A stretch of DNA of 64,000 nucleotides from NCBI GenBank assembly GCA_964020975.1, contig OZ026623.1:86996541-87060540 (forward strand), read 5' to 3'. This DNA comes from Hermodice carunculata (taxonomy: Eukaryota > Annelida > Polychaeta > Eunicida > Amphinomidae). The translations under genes and the position numbers were made by a program. The notes under the pieces are model-generated. The model worked only from the letters and a program-made list of their open reading frames with translations, was not told the DNA's origin and made no database searches. Position 1 is the first letter of the stretch. Every line of letters starts with the position of its first letter. Of the stretch, positions 51,293-63,440 are shown piece after piece.

Positions 51293-53450
51293 CTTGCTGT
51301 ATCTGCAAGTGGGGCTTAGTCTGCGCAGGCGGCAAAATAGGAAAGAGTGAAACTGTGCGTGATCGATAAAGAGTTAAAATATAATAGAAAAAGGCTTTCA
51401 GCTGTTCCCGTCGGAGCAACCCTGTTTCCTGAAGTGTGGTACCTATCCCACCGTTGCTTGTATCTGACAAGTCAACGCTGTATTCAAATAGGAAGGTGGC
51501 AGAAAAAAGAGGAACGTGGCTCAAATGAGTATCAGACTCATAAGTCTCGTCCCAGACACAATCAGGTGAATCAGAACCAAAAAAGATGTGTGCGATATAC
51601 CTTGCTCCGCTTTGACCCGCCACATGGACTTAATTCGGGTGGGTTTGCTTTGAATTACTGGCGTGCATGGCGGGTCTTGCTCAACGAAACCAGTTCGTTG
51701 TACCGCTGCGCCACAACACTGGGCTGCTGTTATCCGGTGTTTTGTAAACACTGAAGCCCTTTGCATCCAGTCTGGCGGGGCAGCTGAAGCAAGCGGCAGT
51801 GTTTTCTTACCGTGACGCCCTTCTTCTTCCATGTGCCGCACGAGCAACATTGCTAGACATGGACGAGGAGGAATGATACGCCAGAAAATTTGGATGTTGG
51901 TTCTTTGTGCGTGTGTTCCGCTGTCCTTTACACTAATACGGTGGTCAGGAACTTTCGCATTCTTACTGTATAATTTTTATTTTTGTTTACCCTGGGTAAC
52001 CATTTCCGGACAGTATCCTGTTCTTCGAAGGGGCCCACCATACATCATACATCCAGATAAGTAAATAGTCTACTATGAATGATGGGGGAAAAAAGACTCT
52101 ATGTGAAAAATGAAGAAGTTGTGACAAAGTCCAGTTGTCATAGTTTAAAATCATAATGTTGATAACTGTAATAATGTGATGATGGAGGTCAATAGATAAG
52201 CACTTTTTCTACCAAATGCTTTTTTTTTTGCTTTTGAGAGATAACAAATCAGAGATGGAAATTGTTTGTTTTTCAATTTTCCTAAAGATGTGTTGGCCAA
52301 TATGTCTCAAAAATAGAACGTTCTGGTCCGGACAAAACTGAAATAAATATTTGACAACAGTGATTTTTTTTCATCCGTAACATACAAGGACTTGCTCCTT
52401 GATCTGGTACCGGTCACTACAGGTTTACGCTACCATTACATACGCTGGAACACGTAGGGCATAACACTAAAAGATAATGTTTAGCAATTTAAGTTAAACG
52501 TTGTAATAAAACCACCAGGCTACCATAACGGAATTGGGGACTGGAATGGTTAAACGAAACGAATTTATTGCAACAATAATGGAAACTACCGGTACTCAAA
52601 ACTAGTTATAGGAAAACACAGTATGTCCGATTTCTCATTTAAAAGAAAAAAAAAACGGTTTTGTAATCAGACCATCGTAATGTCAATTGAATATGTTCAA
52701 TTTTGAAGCCGTATGCTGGTAACAGACAACGGGACATACAACTAACTGCTTTCACTGTTCGCCTCTTGAAAAGGACTTTGGGGACTTTTGCAGAATTCTT
52801 GGATGCTGAAGATGAGAGTTTAAAAAACACAGAGGGATTACTTTCAGGTGAAATATGAAGACACTTGCAAATCTGCAACTTTATCCCGGTGGCAGGAAGA
52901 CGGAGACCAAAATAGCTTATTCGTTTTTTAAATTCATTTTCATATACAAGAAAAAATAATTATGTTTCGTGGAATGATTTTGAGATCACGCAGTAAGTTA
53001 TTGAATATATCCATTCTTTACTGACATTTCGTTGTGCGGATGCACTTTTGACCCGAACTCGATCGACGAGGTTATGCCAGAAACAGATTTTGGGAACTGG
53101 TTATGAACAATATTGGAAATGTTATTTCCGGGAAGCTTCATGTTAAGCTGATTTTATGCAGAGGAAATAAATATATTTGCAGTCCACCATCCCCACCCCA
53201 CCCCCAACAGAAGACTTTACCTGTCACTATGTTCGCATCAGCATAACACTCACTAGGCCCACATGTATCATTATGTACATCACTTGCAATTTTCTGGCCA
53301 TCTGATGTCAAAAAATTTTGACTAACTTTGCGGTAACATCACTGACGTCGAATTAACGTTAGATTAACATTGACCAAATCTGCGACGTTCACCCGGCGTC
53401 GTTGCCTGGAAGGTATAGAACAATTTTTCCAGATGTACGCTAGTATATGG
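51293..53450. other. Intergenic DNA, no gene seen
   Basis: Includes a G+C-richer patch with overlapping frames on both strands (51,347-51,850) and a GTTTACCCTGGGTAAC palindrome (about 51,987) whose near twin GTTTACCCAGGGTAAC lies at about 53,754. No gene is recognised. Confidence 0.45.
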
Positions 53451-53459
53451 CGTAGCAGT

Positions 53460-53533
53460 AGCCCCAAAGGACCTCCCCACGCTCTGTTAAGCACCCGCAA
53501 GCTTAACAGAGCGTGGGGAGGTCCCTTGGGGCT
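53460..53533. repeat. Near-perfect hairpin, 33-bp stem, 8-nt loop
   Basis: The left arm 53,460-53,492 (AGCCCCAAAGGACCTCCCCA...TTAAGC) and right arm 53,501-53,533 pair with one mismatch, which would be G-U in RNA. The loop is ACCCGCAA. TAGCAGTAGC occurs at both sides (53,453-53,462 and 53,540-53,549), resembling a target duplication. Candidates are a small foldback insertion, an inverted duplication, or a hairpin RNA source. Confidence 0.92.
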
Positions 53534-53549
53534 AGGATATAGCAGTAGC

Positions 53550-53703
53550 ACCCAGGACGCAGTTCCAGGGGCGGTGTTGACGCATCTTATTGGTAAATAT
53601 TCCAAACGGCATCATCGGTAAAAACTATTAACTAAATGAAAATACCGCGCGGCACATGCTTACGTAACACCCGTATCAGGCTTTTCTTTCATTCATGGTC
53701 CGT

Positions 53704-53739
<36 letters not shown>

Positions 53740-54465
53740 TTTATCAGAATATGTTTACCCAGGGTAACCCGTTCAGTCGCCGACTGTTCTGCCTGCTGTT
53801 ATGTGATGTCAATATCAAATATCTTATGTTTGACTAGTAGTCAGAAATGAAATAGTAAAAATTGTTACATCCCCCCCCCCCCCGAAATATTTAGATCAAT
53901 ATAGGCCTATTAACTGTCCACCTCACCCCCGGATTGAGCATGACTCGACAGCTTCTACTTGGCGCTGGTTGCGTTCTCAACAAGCGTCTAACCTTGACTG
54001 TTGACATAAGACGTGCGTTGTTCAACAATTAAGTTTACAAGTTTTATTACTAATCCATTTTCTGAAAATAAACTCTATTAAGACTGTTTTTTAAGTATTG
54101 CTTAATCAGTCAGAACATTAAAGCAGACATTTTGACCACCGACCAGTTTGTCCGGTGCTGAGGGGAACGGTTCCGTGCTGTTGCGAGTCCTGGTGTGATG
54201 GGTCACATCAGGCCGGTGGGAAATAAAATTGTTATTAATGATTGCGGCCAGATGTCGCTGCACACTCAGTTCATGCCAACGTTCAAGCTCTAGTTTTCGT
54301 GTGCTGCGCATAAAGTATCCAACTGGTTTCATGATATTCTGAAAACACTTTATTTTATTATGCGATTGGGAAAATGCAATGTCTGCATAAATATCTCTTT
54401 TATAAATAAATAAATGAATAAATAAAACACACACACACACACACACACGTGCAAAAGATAGTGAA
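53550..54465. other. Intergenic DNA with homopolymer runs
   Basis: Poly-T at about 53,706-53,732 and a C run at about 53,871-53,883; (CA)n at 54,427-54,448. No gene is recognised. Confidence 0.5.
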
Positions 54466-54467
54466 AA

Positions 54468-54960
54468 TAAGATTTGCTTGAGAGCAAATCTGTATGTCTC
54501 GAAAGTATGTAAAATTTTTAAATGTTTTATTTTTTTCAACGATAATCGAGTGTATCTTGCACCCAATTATTTCGATTGAAATTACCTATTTACATTTAAA
54601 ATGTTTTACATGGCAAACATTAAAATCTCTCAAGTTTGCCTCATTAGCATTAATTAAATTTTACAACTTTCACATACATTTCATTGGACAAACCAATGAA
54701 CTGAAGTCGCTATTGACACCTCTGTCTAAAATACTTTTGAAGATATTTAACATTTAAAGCTCAGAAGTGTGCCTAATTACTATAAATCCAAATTTTACAA
54801 CTTTAATTTTCATTTCATTGAATGCATCTATGACACAAACTAAATAAGTCGGAGTAACACTTCTACTTGTAATATCTTTTGAAAAAAAGTTTGATTTGTC
54901 AGCATTAACAATTCACTACGTGTGCCCAGAAAGGAGAACATACTTTTTCTTCATTGAATA
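54468..54960 (-). mobile_element. Helentron-like element fragment
   Basis: The plus-strand hairpin AAGATTTGCTTGAGAGCAAATC at the left is the 3' end, followed by about three degenerate core units (ACAACTTTCACATACATTTC then CATTGGA landmarks). The 5' module is not found. Confidence 0.6.
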
Positions 54961-55153
54961 GTGGCACTATTTCAAACCTTAAATCTTGAAAAAAATGCCT
55001 TCTAAGCTAACTGTTGCTGGTGTCAGTATGGACTGACGAAGGAAATACAACACTTGTAACATTTGAAATCATTCTAATTACAGGCATTTCGCACTTTAAC
55101 AGTTAAATATCATTGAAAATTACTTTCAGTTATACATACTATTCCAATATCTG
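54961..55153. other. Intergenic DNA, no gene seen
   Basis: Short unrecognised segment. Confidence 0.5.
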
Positions 55154-55486
55154 CTTTTACAGTGAAACTCTCTGCAGTGAGTCCTTCTTGGGACTGGGAA
55201 AAGTGCCCACTATAGAAAGGCATCCATACCAGAGAGGGTCAGCCTTTTTTGGGAAGTATGGCTGAGAATATACATGTACACGTGCAATATAACCGAAACA
55301 TACATAACCAATATATAGGTCTTTTACAGTGAAACTCTCTGCAGTGAGTCCTTCTTGGGACTGGGAAAAGTGCCCACTATAGAAAGGCATCCATACCAGA
55401 GAGGGTCAGCCTTTTTTGGGAAGTATGGCTGAGAATATACATGTACACGTGCAATATAACCGAAACATACATAACCAATATATAGG
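55154..55486. repeat. Identical 167-bp tandem duplication
   Basis: 55,154-55,320 and 55,321-55,486 are identical as far as I can read, from CTTTTACAGTGAAACTCTCT to ACCAATATATAGG. Either a very recent duplication or an assembly artefact. Confidence 0.95.
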
Positions 55487-55562
55487 CCTACATAGTATTA
55501 TAATCCAAAGTAAAAATAAAATACACGTGTAATACAGAACTGTGTTTGTTCCTTTTTTACAT

Positions 55563-55663
<101 letters not shown>

Positions 55664-55867
55664 AAGGGATCCAAAATATAATGCTACCACTGGACTACCT
55701 AACAGATCTTACCTCTTTTTTTGCAAGAAGAAAAACACATTGATAGTCTCCAGTTGCAAGATAGAGAAAATCACTGAAATGATACTCATCCACATATTAA
55801 TAAAATTGGTTCACACTCATTCTTTCTGTTTTTTCCCCGGCCTTTACTCAAATATGATAATCATATT

Positions 55868-55915
55868 AATGATGATGATGATGATGACGACGACGACGAC
55901 GACGACGACAACAAC
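55868..55915. repeat. (ATG)n(ACG)n(ACA)n microsatellite
   Basis: Short compound trinucleotide tract with ATG, then ACG, then ACA blocks. Confidence 0.95.
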
Positions 55916-55964
55916 AGACCCAATAGTCTTCTTTGGCAATGCACAAGTCTTTAATGGGGTGGGG

Positions 55965-56190
55965 ATGGGTTGGTGAGTGGCAAGGGTATTTCGGTAGTCC
56001 TACTGGCGTATTGGGGCATCTTATTTCGCTTACGTATACTATACTGGAAGTTCTTTTATTTTCCCCACTTCACACGGGCCTTTATAATTTTGAAATATTT
56101 TTATTTTCTGCATTCCGTACTAAACTGATCATCTGTACCCCCCGCCTGTACCAGAGTACTACTGCCTCCACTCGCGCCCACCCCCACCTA
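55965..56190. repeat. ACTGG-rich dispersed repeat, copy 5
   Basis: TACTGGCGTATTGGGGCATC, CTATACTGGAAGTTCTTTTA, TTTTCTGCATTCCGTACTAA and CTGTACCAGAGTACTACTGC follow the family order. Confidence 0.6.
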
Positions 56191-56286
56191 GGACTGCCGT
56201 TAATGGCCCCAGAGAATCTGATGACCTTTGTTGGAACTTTTACGGTTCTTCCCCTTGGTCTTGTTATCGATTTACTATATTTTTTA

Positions 56287-56993
56287 AGTGTGTGTGTCAT
56301 TCCAACTTCTACTAGAGCGTTATTGACCATTGTGCATCTGTTGAATTTAAAATGAAAGCTGTAGCAATATGAATTATGCTAATCAGCAGCATTTGAAATT
56401 TTAAATCTTGAATATCTTGAAAACTATTACAGATAGAGATGTCATTTCAACTTCTACTGGAGGGTTATTGACCATTGCGCGTGTCAAGATCATGTCAATG
56501 TCAGATGTCAAATTTAGGTTCAAAAATGTCATTTCAACGGTCAAAGTTTACTTCAGGTAGATGTCATCTCAAGGTCAAAGGCCACTTTCCATGGTGTCTG
56601 TCCAACGCATACATTGTCAAGTTTGTTGCTTCAGGTTCTGACAGAGATTAACCATAAATCCATCGTTCCATTATACAGGCAATCTTGAAGAGGGGTCATA
56701 ATGTTCACAATTATGCAAATTATGGTTAATTTACATGGGACCTATACAGGTCAACGGTCCAGGTCATTTAAACCTTTGAAATTTTCATGTAGCCATAGCT
56801 CGGTCAATTTTAATCCAAGGTTGATCATCTCAGAATCAAATTGCAGGTATTGCAACACTGCACATTTTTCTAATCTAAATGTGACCTTTTAAGGTCAAGG
56901 TCTTGGACTTTGAAATTTTCATGTAGCCATACTTACAATTTCTGACGGCACGCAGACAGATTTGCTTTGAAACAAATCTTCTTTTTTAGTTTA
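56287..56993 (+). mobile_element. Helentron-like element lacking the 5' module
   Basis: Begins at TGTCATTCCAACTTCTACTA after a short (GT)n, the same core position as the copy at 31,313. Has one to two core units, then a segment rich in GGTCAAGGTC with GAAATTTTCATGTAGCCATA twice, then GACGGCACGCAGACAG, the hairpin (GATTTGC...CAAATC) and CTTTTTTAG. No ORF. Confidence 0.65.
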
Positions 56994-57300
56994 ATATCCT
57001 TTTCTAAAGGTCAAAGGTCCAAGGTCTTGTAACGTTCTTCCTGTCTTTGTCTTCTTCTCGCAAGAGGGATTAAAATAGGGATATGCCCTTCTTCCCAATA
57101 GTATTCCGTTTGAAATAAATGAAATATGTTTAAATCAAATCAAAGATCGTCCTTTTGACTTTAAAATTTTCATCTAGCCACAATCCTAATGGAATGTGAA
57201 GTACCAAGGAACAAAAGTTGTATTATTAAATATTTTACAACTCTTGAAGGCACACAGACAGATTTGATTTTTGAAGCAAATTATCTTTTCTAATTTGTTT
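56994..57300 (+). mobile_element. Helentron-like 3' end fragment
   Basis: GAAGGCACACAGACAGATTT, the hairpin and TTATCTTTTCTAAT close this fragment. Its left part repeats the GGTCAAAGGTCC and AAATTTTCATCTAGCCACA phrases of the preceding copy, suggesting a tandem or partial duplication. Confidence 0.6.
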
Positions 57301-57410
57301 CTTTGTTTTAGACTCCGAGTCTTTTTCGCTGGCAAGTTTTTTGGTCCACCATTGTACTACAAGACTGACTACACGTACCTTTGAAATTGGAAGGTCATTC
57401 TATTATTGCT

Positions 57411-59622
57411 GTCTGCCAACACTGGCGTTCTGTTTTTCTATGAATTCTTTCTTTCTTTCATTCTTTCTTTCTACTTTTACCAGCAAATTTGTCCAATAGT
57501 TTGTGTGAAGACTATTGTACGCAGAAACTTTAAACTTGGCATGATTATACTTCCATACATAAAACCTTGCTTTTGTATGAAAAGGAGCGACAGTTCTGAA
57601 AATAATGCAAAATTAGTGCCATTTGAAAGTGTGAACCTTGAATATCTTCAAAGCTATTATAGGGAGAGGTGCCATCCCAACTTCAAGTCATATGTTTGTG
57701 CTGTATGCCCACCCTATGAACCATAAAAAAGTGTAGAATTCTAATGTATGCTAATTAGGGGCATTTGAAAAGTTTAAATGTTGAACACATGTATCTTAAA
57801 AATTAATGTAGATAGAGATGTCGTTTCCACTTAACCTCATAGGTGTGTGCTGTTGCGCCGCCAGTAAACCACAAACAAACGTTGTAGAATTCGGATTTAT
57901 ACCTATTAGAGGGACTTGAAAAATTTAAATGTTGGATATCTATCTTCAAAACTATTGTGTGCAGATGTACCATCCCAATTTCACATCCTAAGTTTGTCCA
58001 TCACCAATCTTGTCTAGAACTAAGCTCTCAGATGCCTCTATTTTAAGCCAGGGTATCTGAATAGTGTGTGGCCGGCCCTATCATTGAAGTTGAAATGATG
58101 CAAATTAGTAGCAACAATAACAGACTTGCGCATAATCGTGATAGACCGTACACACACCACGTCATGATCTGCCATCAGCTGTTAATTACATGTTTCTGTA
58201 CATCGGATTTTTACACCTGTATGCTACCTTATGGTGACCATTTTGTCATCAGTCCATGCTCTAGTGTCAGGAATGATCCCTAAATGAACCAAAGTCGCAG
58301 CAAAACATCTACTAGGCTTTAGTTTTTCACTACATGACCAAATCTTGTCCTTGTGATGACACGTGAAGTTCTGTTTTATCAAGAATTCTTTCTTAACTAT
58401 GTGCACACTGGGGCCAAATAGCCGAAAGTAGGACGTCGTGCATGTTCAACTGGTTCAACATAGTCACGCTCAATGATACTTTGCATAATTATGATATATT
58501 GGGACACAGGAAAATTACACATATTTATTACTTATAACATAAGGTGACTTTCCTAGACCTTGACTGACAAGAGTAAGTAAGAAAAGCAACATTTGAGCTA
58601 TTTTTAGCCTTTTTGACAACTGTGTTGGTCGAAATTAAAAAAAAAATGAAAAAATCAAGTCTTCAGAACTTTTCTGTAGAATATTTTTCAAAGAATTTCG
58701 AATTTGGACCAAAAATGAGGAAAAAAGTGCAAGGAATATGCTGTTATATAAATTTTATTGTTACTGCCAGACAACGCCGTGAGCTATGATAAAAATACCA
58801 CCAGCAGCTTCGGCTCAAAGAGTTGATACATTTAAAAAATCAGCACGATATCTCAAATTTAAGGGGAGTTATGCCAATTTATGTCAACTTCCTTTTCAGC
58901 CAAGGAGGCGGCCATCTTGATTTCTGAACATCCAAAACGAGGCTCAGTTTTTAAACCGACCTAGATTTATTGAAATTTAATTATTTTTGACAATTTATGT
59001 TTCAGGATCATCTACATATACTCTTTACGCTGCATCCCTGGGAGTGCATCTCTGATCATCTTTTTCGAAACTGATCATGATATTTTAGAAAATGTCTTCT
59101 TTTGGTAAGATTTATGAAAATGGCTTGATTTTGAGTTATAGAGCTACAATTTTTTTCACAACAATTCTGAGATCCCGAACTTATCAATTATTGTCATCAT
59201 TTTGATAGTAGATGCGCACATATGGGACTAAATTTGATCAGATATGAGAATATAGATACGTTTTATAGTTCAATGTCAATTCAAGGCCAAATAAAGGTCA
59301 AGTTTTAATTCCCAGTGCAAATCCTACCCACACAACTATTTTCTTGCGGTATTTCATGTGGCCAAATAGCTATCTCCAAGAGAGTTTCGAAGGGCCTTAT
59401 AGGTCTCACTTTTGACCATTTGGCCCCAGTGTGATCTGGCACGTCCTTTTCGCCTGCAATTTTTTTTAGGCCAAGAACCTTATTTTGTTTCAGTGTTTTG
59501 GTTTTTTTCTTAAATTTCATGTTTTCTGTCATGTAGCTTTTCCGAGTTCACTTTGAATGTACAAGGCAACAACTTTCCTTTGTACGCACACAGATTTGCT
59601 TGGAAGTAAATCATCTTCATTG
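57411..59622 (+). mobile_element. Long Helentron-like element with nested insert
   Basis: The 5' end has TGTCTGCC, TTCTTTCTTTCTTTC and CAAATTTGTCC. Core units span about 57,600-58,000 and the unique body 58,005-58,400. The final part from about 59,434 ends with CAGATTTGCTTGGAAGTAAATC and ATCTTC. It is collinear with the inverted copy at 8,399-11,141. The segment 58,404-59,433 is a nested element missing from that copy. No Rep or helicase frame survives. Confidence 0.68.
58404..59433. mobile_element. Nested 1.03-kb TIR element
   Basis: CACACTGGGGCCAAAT (58,404-58,419) is exactly inverted at ATTTGGCCCCAGTGTG (59,418-59,433). Weaker pairing continues to about 30 bp (AAAGTnGGAC-like). The copy at 8,399-11,141 reads through the site without it, which supports a real insertion. 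The interior is A+T-rich with no long ORF, so it is non-autonomous. The superfamily is unassigned, and the target duplication cannot be read with confidence. Confidence 0.72.
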
Positions 59623-60249
59623 GGATCGCTTACATTGTTGGGAGCCCACTGGTGCATGTGGCATGTCAACAGCATGATCAGGATGAGAAGCATTTGAACA
59701 GTTTCCATCTTTCATTGGGGCTTCTATAAACCTGCCCCCCCCCCTCCTTTCCAAGTCCTTGTCTTTTGGGGATGTAGTTAAGACTCTTTGGGGTTTATAT
59801 CATGTCTGATTGTGACTCACTGTCTAAATTAGCCATGGTCGTGAGAAAGAAGCAAATAACTTACAGTCTATGTGGGTACGTGTGAATTCCTTGGTCTTGG
59901 CTTTCGCAAAATTCAGAATGTTCATTTATGCACCTACACTTGTCACTTTTCTCCCACACCAAGTTGCACCACTGCATTTTCCAAAATTACATGTGTCCAT
60001 TTTCAAATGAACGAAAACAAAAACAAAACCGAAAAAACAAAAACAAAAAAACAAAAACAAAAACAAAAAAACCACAACATTCTCTGCCTGACAAAAATGT
60101 GAAATTAGTGGAGACATTACCAACGGAAAACCACTTTTAGCGCCACCTCTAGATAGATTAATCTGTGCTTATATGTTAGAAGTTATATGCCTGACATTGT
60201 GTCTTTTTATGTCTATGTTGGCACTAGCAACAAATAAATAAATAAATGA
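59623..60249. other. Intergenic DNA with (CAAAA)n tract
   Basis: A CAAAA/CAAAAA tract lies at about 60,018-60,072. No gene is recognised. Confidence 0.5.
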
Positions 60250-60845
60250 CTAGAAAACAAACATTTTCTTTACAGCAAATCTGTATGAGTGTGAAAAGTT
60301 TTACACATTTTAATAGCAATGATGGACATGCTTATATATAGCACAGGGATATAAATTTTGAATCAAACCTCTGTCTGTTACATTGTATATTCCTATAAAC
60401 ATTCGACATTGAAATTTGGGGGTATTGGTTAGAATAAAACTGTTGATTGAATGCACGGCCAGTGCAAACATACAAGTTATGGTTGGAATGACATCGCTAT
60501 CTATAATAGTTTTGAGGTATTCATCATTAGTACACACTTTAATTTTGTGTATTTTCCACAAGTTGCATAAATCATGGTCTGACAGCTTTCAGTCACTGCT
60601 CACTAGATGTGTCCACAGCACAAACATATAAATTGAAGTTGGAATGACTCCTCTATCTATAATACTTTTAAACATATTTATCAACATTCAACAATTCATA
60701 TTAGCAGAAATTTTCACAAATTAAAATCCGACAGTTTTCAGTCATTATTTATTAATGCAACCATGGCATAAACATACATATTGAGTTTGGAATGGCATCC
60801 CTATCTATAAAAGTTTTGAAGGTGTTCATAATTATTATACGCTTC
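60250..60845 (-). mobile_element. Helentron-like element fragment
   Basis: Plus-strand CTAG at 60,250 and TTTACAGCAAATCTG form the decayed hairpin end. Core unit landmarks GTTGGAATGAC / TTTGGAATGGC with CTATCTATAA are spaced about 150 bp (about 60,483, 60,637 and 60,786). The 5' module is not found. Confidence 0.62.
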
Positions 60846-61157
60846 AATTCTATGAGTTGGCCAAAATATGGATACATTAAAATCTGTTTCTCATTACACT
60901 CATGGAGTAGGCAATATACAAAACGTCAGTTGTTCAGCAGGCAAATCGCAAAGAATTATTGGAAGAACGTTAAGAGAATGTCTACATAAGTATATAGACA
61001 TAATGAACCCCCATGTACTCCAGAATTAGGGAACGGAAACACACCAGAGGGTCTGCTTGGCGGTTTCTGAATGATGTTTCTTCTCTTTTGATTTTTGCAT
61101 CCCAAAACAGACATTCTGTTTTTTTTCAGTCTATCGCTCTCCTGATCCTGCTGCTGC

Positions 61158-61188
<31 letters not shown>

Positions 61189-61725
61189 CCTCCTCCTCCT
61201 CCTCCTCCTCCTCCTCCTCCTCCTCATAGCCCAAAATAACCATTTAACTCGCATCTGGTCATAGTATGAGAGATCAATATCATAAGTGTTCATAGCCTAA
61301 CACGCTCAGAAAGCTGTTGATTACGGACCCCATATCTTGACAAATGATATCCCTGAAGACAGACCCAAGCAGACAGTTTTCAAACTCACTGGTAGTTGTC
61401 CGCCGGGTTTGCTATAAATGTGTTCTTGTGGTTGGTTTATGACAACCTGCACCAAAATGTATACAATATAAGATCCTACTGTATACTGCTCATATCTTAA
61501 TAGAAGCGCAATATTCTGCTTCGTTGGCAAACGACAGATCCTGACTACGCCCATGGTATTGCGTGCTACTTCACCGTCTATCTCCACTTCTGACTTGAAA
61601 GTAATCGTAAATGTTGTAATTCACGATATTTCTGTCAGATAATACCGGTACCTGTTCATACGTTAAATCTTAACGATTATCCACAAGCAGAGCCAAAAAC
61701 ATAATCTTTTGGGAGCAATGTCGCT
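60846..61725. other. Intergenic DNA with a CTG/CTC repeat
   Basis: Contains the (CTG)n(CTC)n microsatellite. The poly-Leu and poly-Gln/poly-Glu frames are artefacts. Otherwise not recognised. Confidence 0.5.
61149..61226. repeat. (CTG)n(CTC)n compound microsatellite
   Basis: CTG block passing into CTC. Confidence 0.95.
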
Positions 61726-62104
61726 AAAAGGCGACATGCAAGAATCATACCCGGAGAAAGTATGCTACAAGTTTTCAAAGGGGAACTACAGCCAAATAAA
61801 TAGAGACTTACAACTGGACTGGGAGTCTTGATTAAAAGACAGAAACATAGATGCATGCTGGAACATTTTTTTAAGCAGATTATAAAGTGCACATGAAAAA
61901 GATATACATCATTAGTTATTATCCATGACAAGAAAAGGAAAGCCTGCTTTGATAAACAAACAAACAAACAAACACAAGATAAACTACGCAAAAAGTATAA
62001 ACTATGGAGAAGGTACTGTGAAACAAAATCATACCAGGACTATATTAAATACACAAAGGCTCGCAACCAAGCAAGGTAGGCTAAAAGGCGAGCAATAAAG
62101 CAGT

Positions 62105-62503
62105 ATGATAAAAAATTTAGCTAATAACATTAAGAAGAGCCCAAAACTCTTCTGGAAACACGTGAATTCAAAATTTAAAAGAAGAAAAAAACAAACAAAC
62201 AAACAAACAAAAAACAAAAGCAAAAACAAAAAAAATGGAAATATCCCTGATGTGGAGTGGGAGCAAAAAGTAGCTACAAGCAGCTGTGAAAAGGCTGAAG
62301 TTCTAACTATTTATTTCGTGAGTACCTTTACAAAAGATAATGTATTAAACACCCCAGAACCGCAAGAGAAAATTATAATTCATGCAGTTCAAGAAGTAGA
62401 AATAAGTATAAAGGATATCAAAAATAGATTACAGAAGCTAAATGTAAACAAACCAATGGGTCTAGACAAAATCCATCCCAGGATCCTAAAAAAAAAGAGC
62501 TGA
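62105..62503 (+). pseudogene. LINE ORF2 linker and start of RT
   Basis: 132-codon open piece with NIKKSPKLFWKHVNSKFKR, a CAAA-derived insert (KQTNKQTKNKSKNKKN), then NGNIPDVEW and the RT entry region LNVNKPMGLDKIHPRILK. It ends at a stop after a lysine run. Part of the LINE at 61,735-63,970. Confidence 0.8.
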
Positions 62504-62855
62504 ATCAATCTCAGTACCTCTTCAAGTTATTTTCTGTATGTCACTCCAAACAGGAACAATCGCAAAGGCCGGGAAGCAATGCCATATTACGCCTATTCAT
62601 AAGAAGAGGTCAAGGAAATCACCAAGTTATTACAGGCCAGTTAGTCTCGCATCTGTGGTATGCAAACTTTTGGAAATGATAATCAGAGACATATGAAAAC
62701 AAATGATTTATTTACCAAGCATCAACATGGTTTTCGAAATTGCAGGTCAACAGTGACACAGTTGTTAGAATCTGTGGAAAAAATGGTCGTCATGCTTAGA
62801 AGATAAATAACTTGTAGATGTCATTTACTTAGACTTTAAAAAGGCTTTTGATTCT

Positions 62856-63236
62856 GTGCCCATACAATACTTGTCAAGATTACAAGTTACGGAATTACAG
62901 GTAACTTGCTTAAATGGACTGAGACAGATAACAGTTATTGTGAATGGAAATATGTTACAGTGGGAGGATGTGACGAGTGGGGTCCCACAAGGCAGTGTTC
63001 TTGGACCCATTTTGTTTCTATTGTTCATAAACGATATGCCAACAGTAGTCAAAGCTTTCATTAACCTGTTTACTGATGATGCGAAATTATGTAAAGCAGT
63101 TCCACAACAGCTAGACTGTGATGAGCTGCATCAAGATGTAGGATCATTGGAGAAATGGGCAGATATATGGGAGTTTAATTTTAATCCTAACAAATGTATG
63201 GTATTAAGAATTGGAAAGAATCATCCTGACTTTTAA
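62856..63236 (+). pseudogene. LINE RT palm fragment
   Basis: 126-codon open piece with RT motif B (GVPQGSVLGP), motif C (FTDDAKL) and the KWADIWEFNFNPNKCMVLRI segment typical of the CR1/Rex1 palm-thumb region. Its start follows motif A after a frame change, where YGITGNLLKW is read in a different frame. Confidence 0.85.
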
Positions 63237-63242
63237 TGTAAA

Positions 63243-63440
63243 ATGACAGAGTCTGGCAAAGAAGTTAACCTACAAAGTAAGCAAGAGGAAAAGAACCTGG
63301 GAGTTTGGATAGACAAAGATTTAAAATTTGAGAAACACATTACCGAGATGGTCAACGAAGCTGATAAAATTGTGCGCATTATGTGGAGATCATTTGAGCA
63401 CGTGGACAGTTCAATTTTAAGCTATTGTAAACATCTATGA
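63243..63440 (+). pseudogene. LINE RT thumb fragment
   Basis: 65-codon piece with LQSKQEEKNLGVWIDKDLKF and HITEMVNEADKIVRIMWRSF. It breaks before the RPHLEYAAPV-like segment, which continues in another frame. Confidence 0.8.

Noticed and set aside
51347-51850. Overlapping 113-135-codon frames on both strands
   Set aside because: Antisense frames overlap in a G+C-richer patch, none has a recognisable domain, and a partial pol III A-box-like GTGGCGCAGCGGT (minus) has no matching B box.
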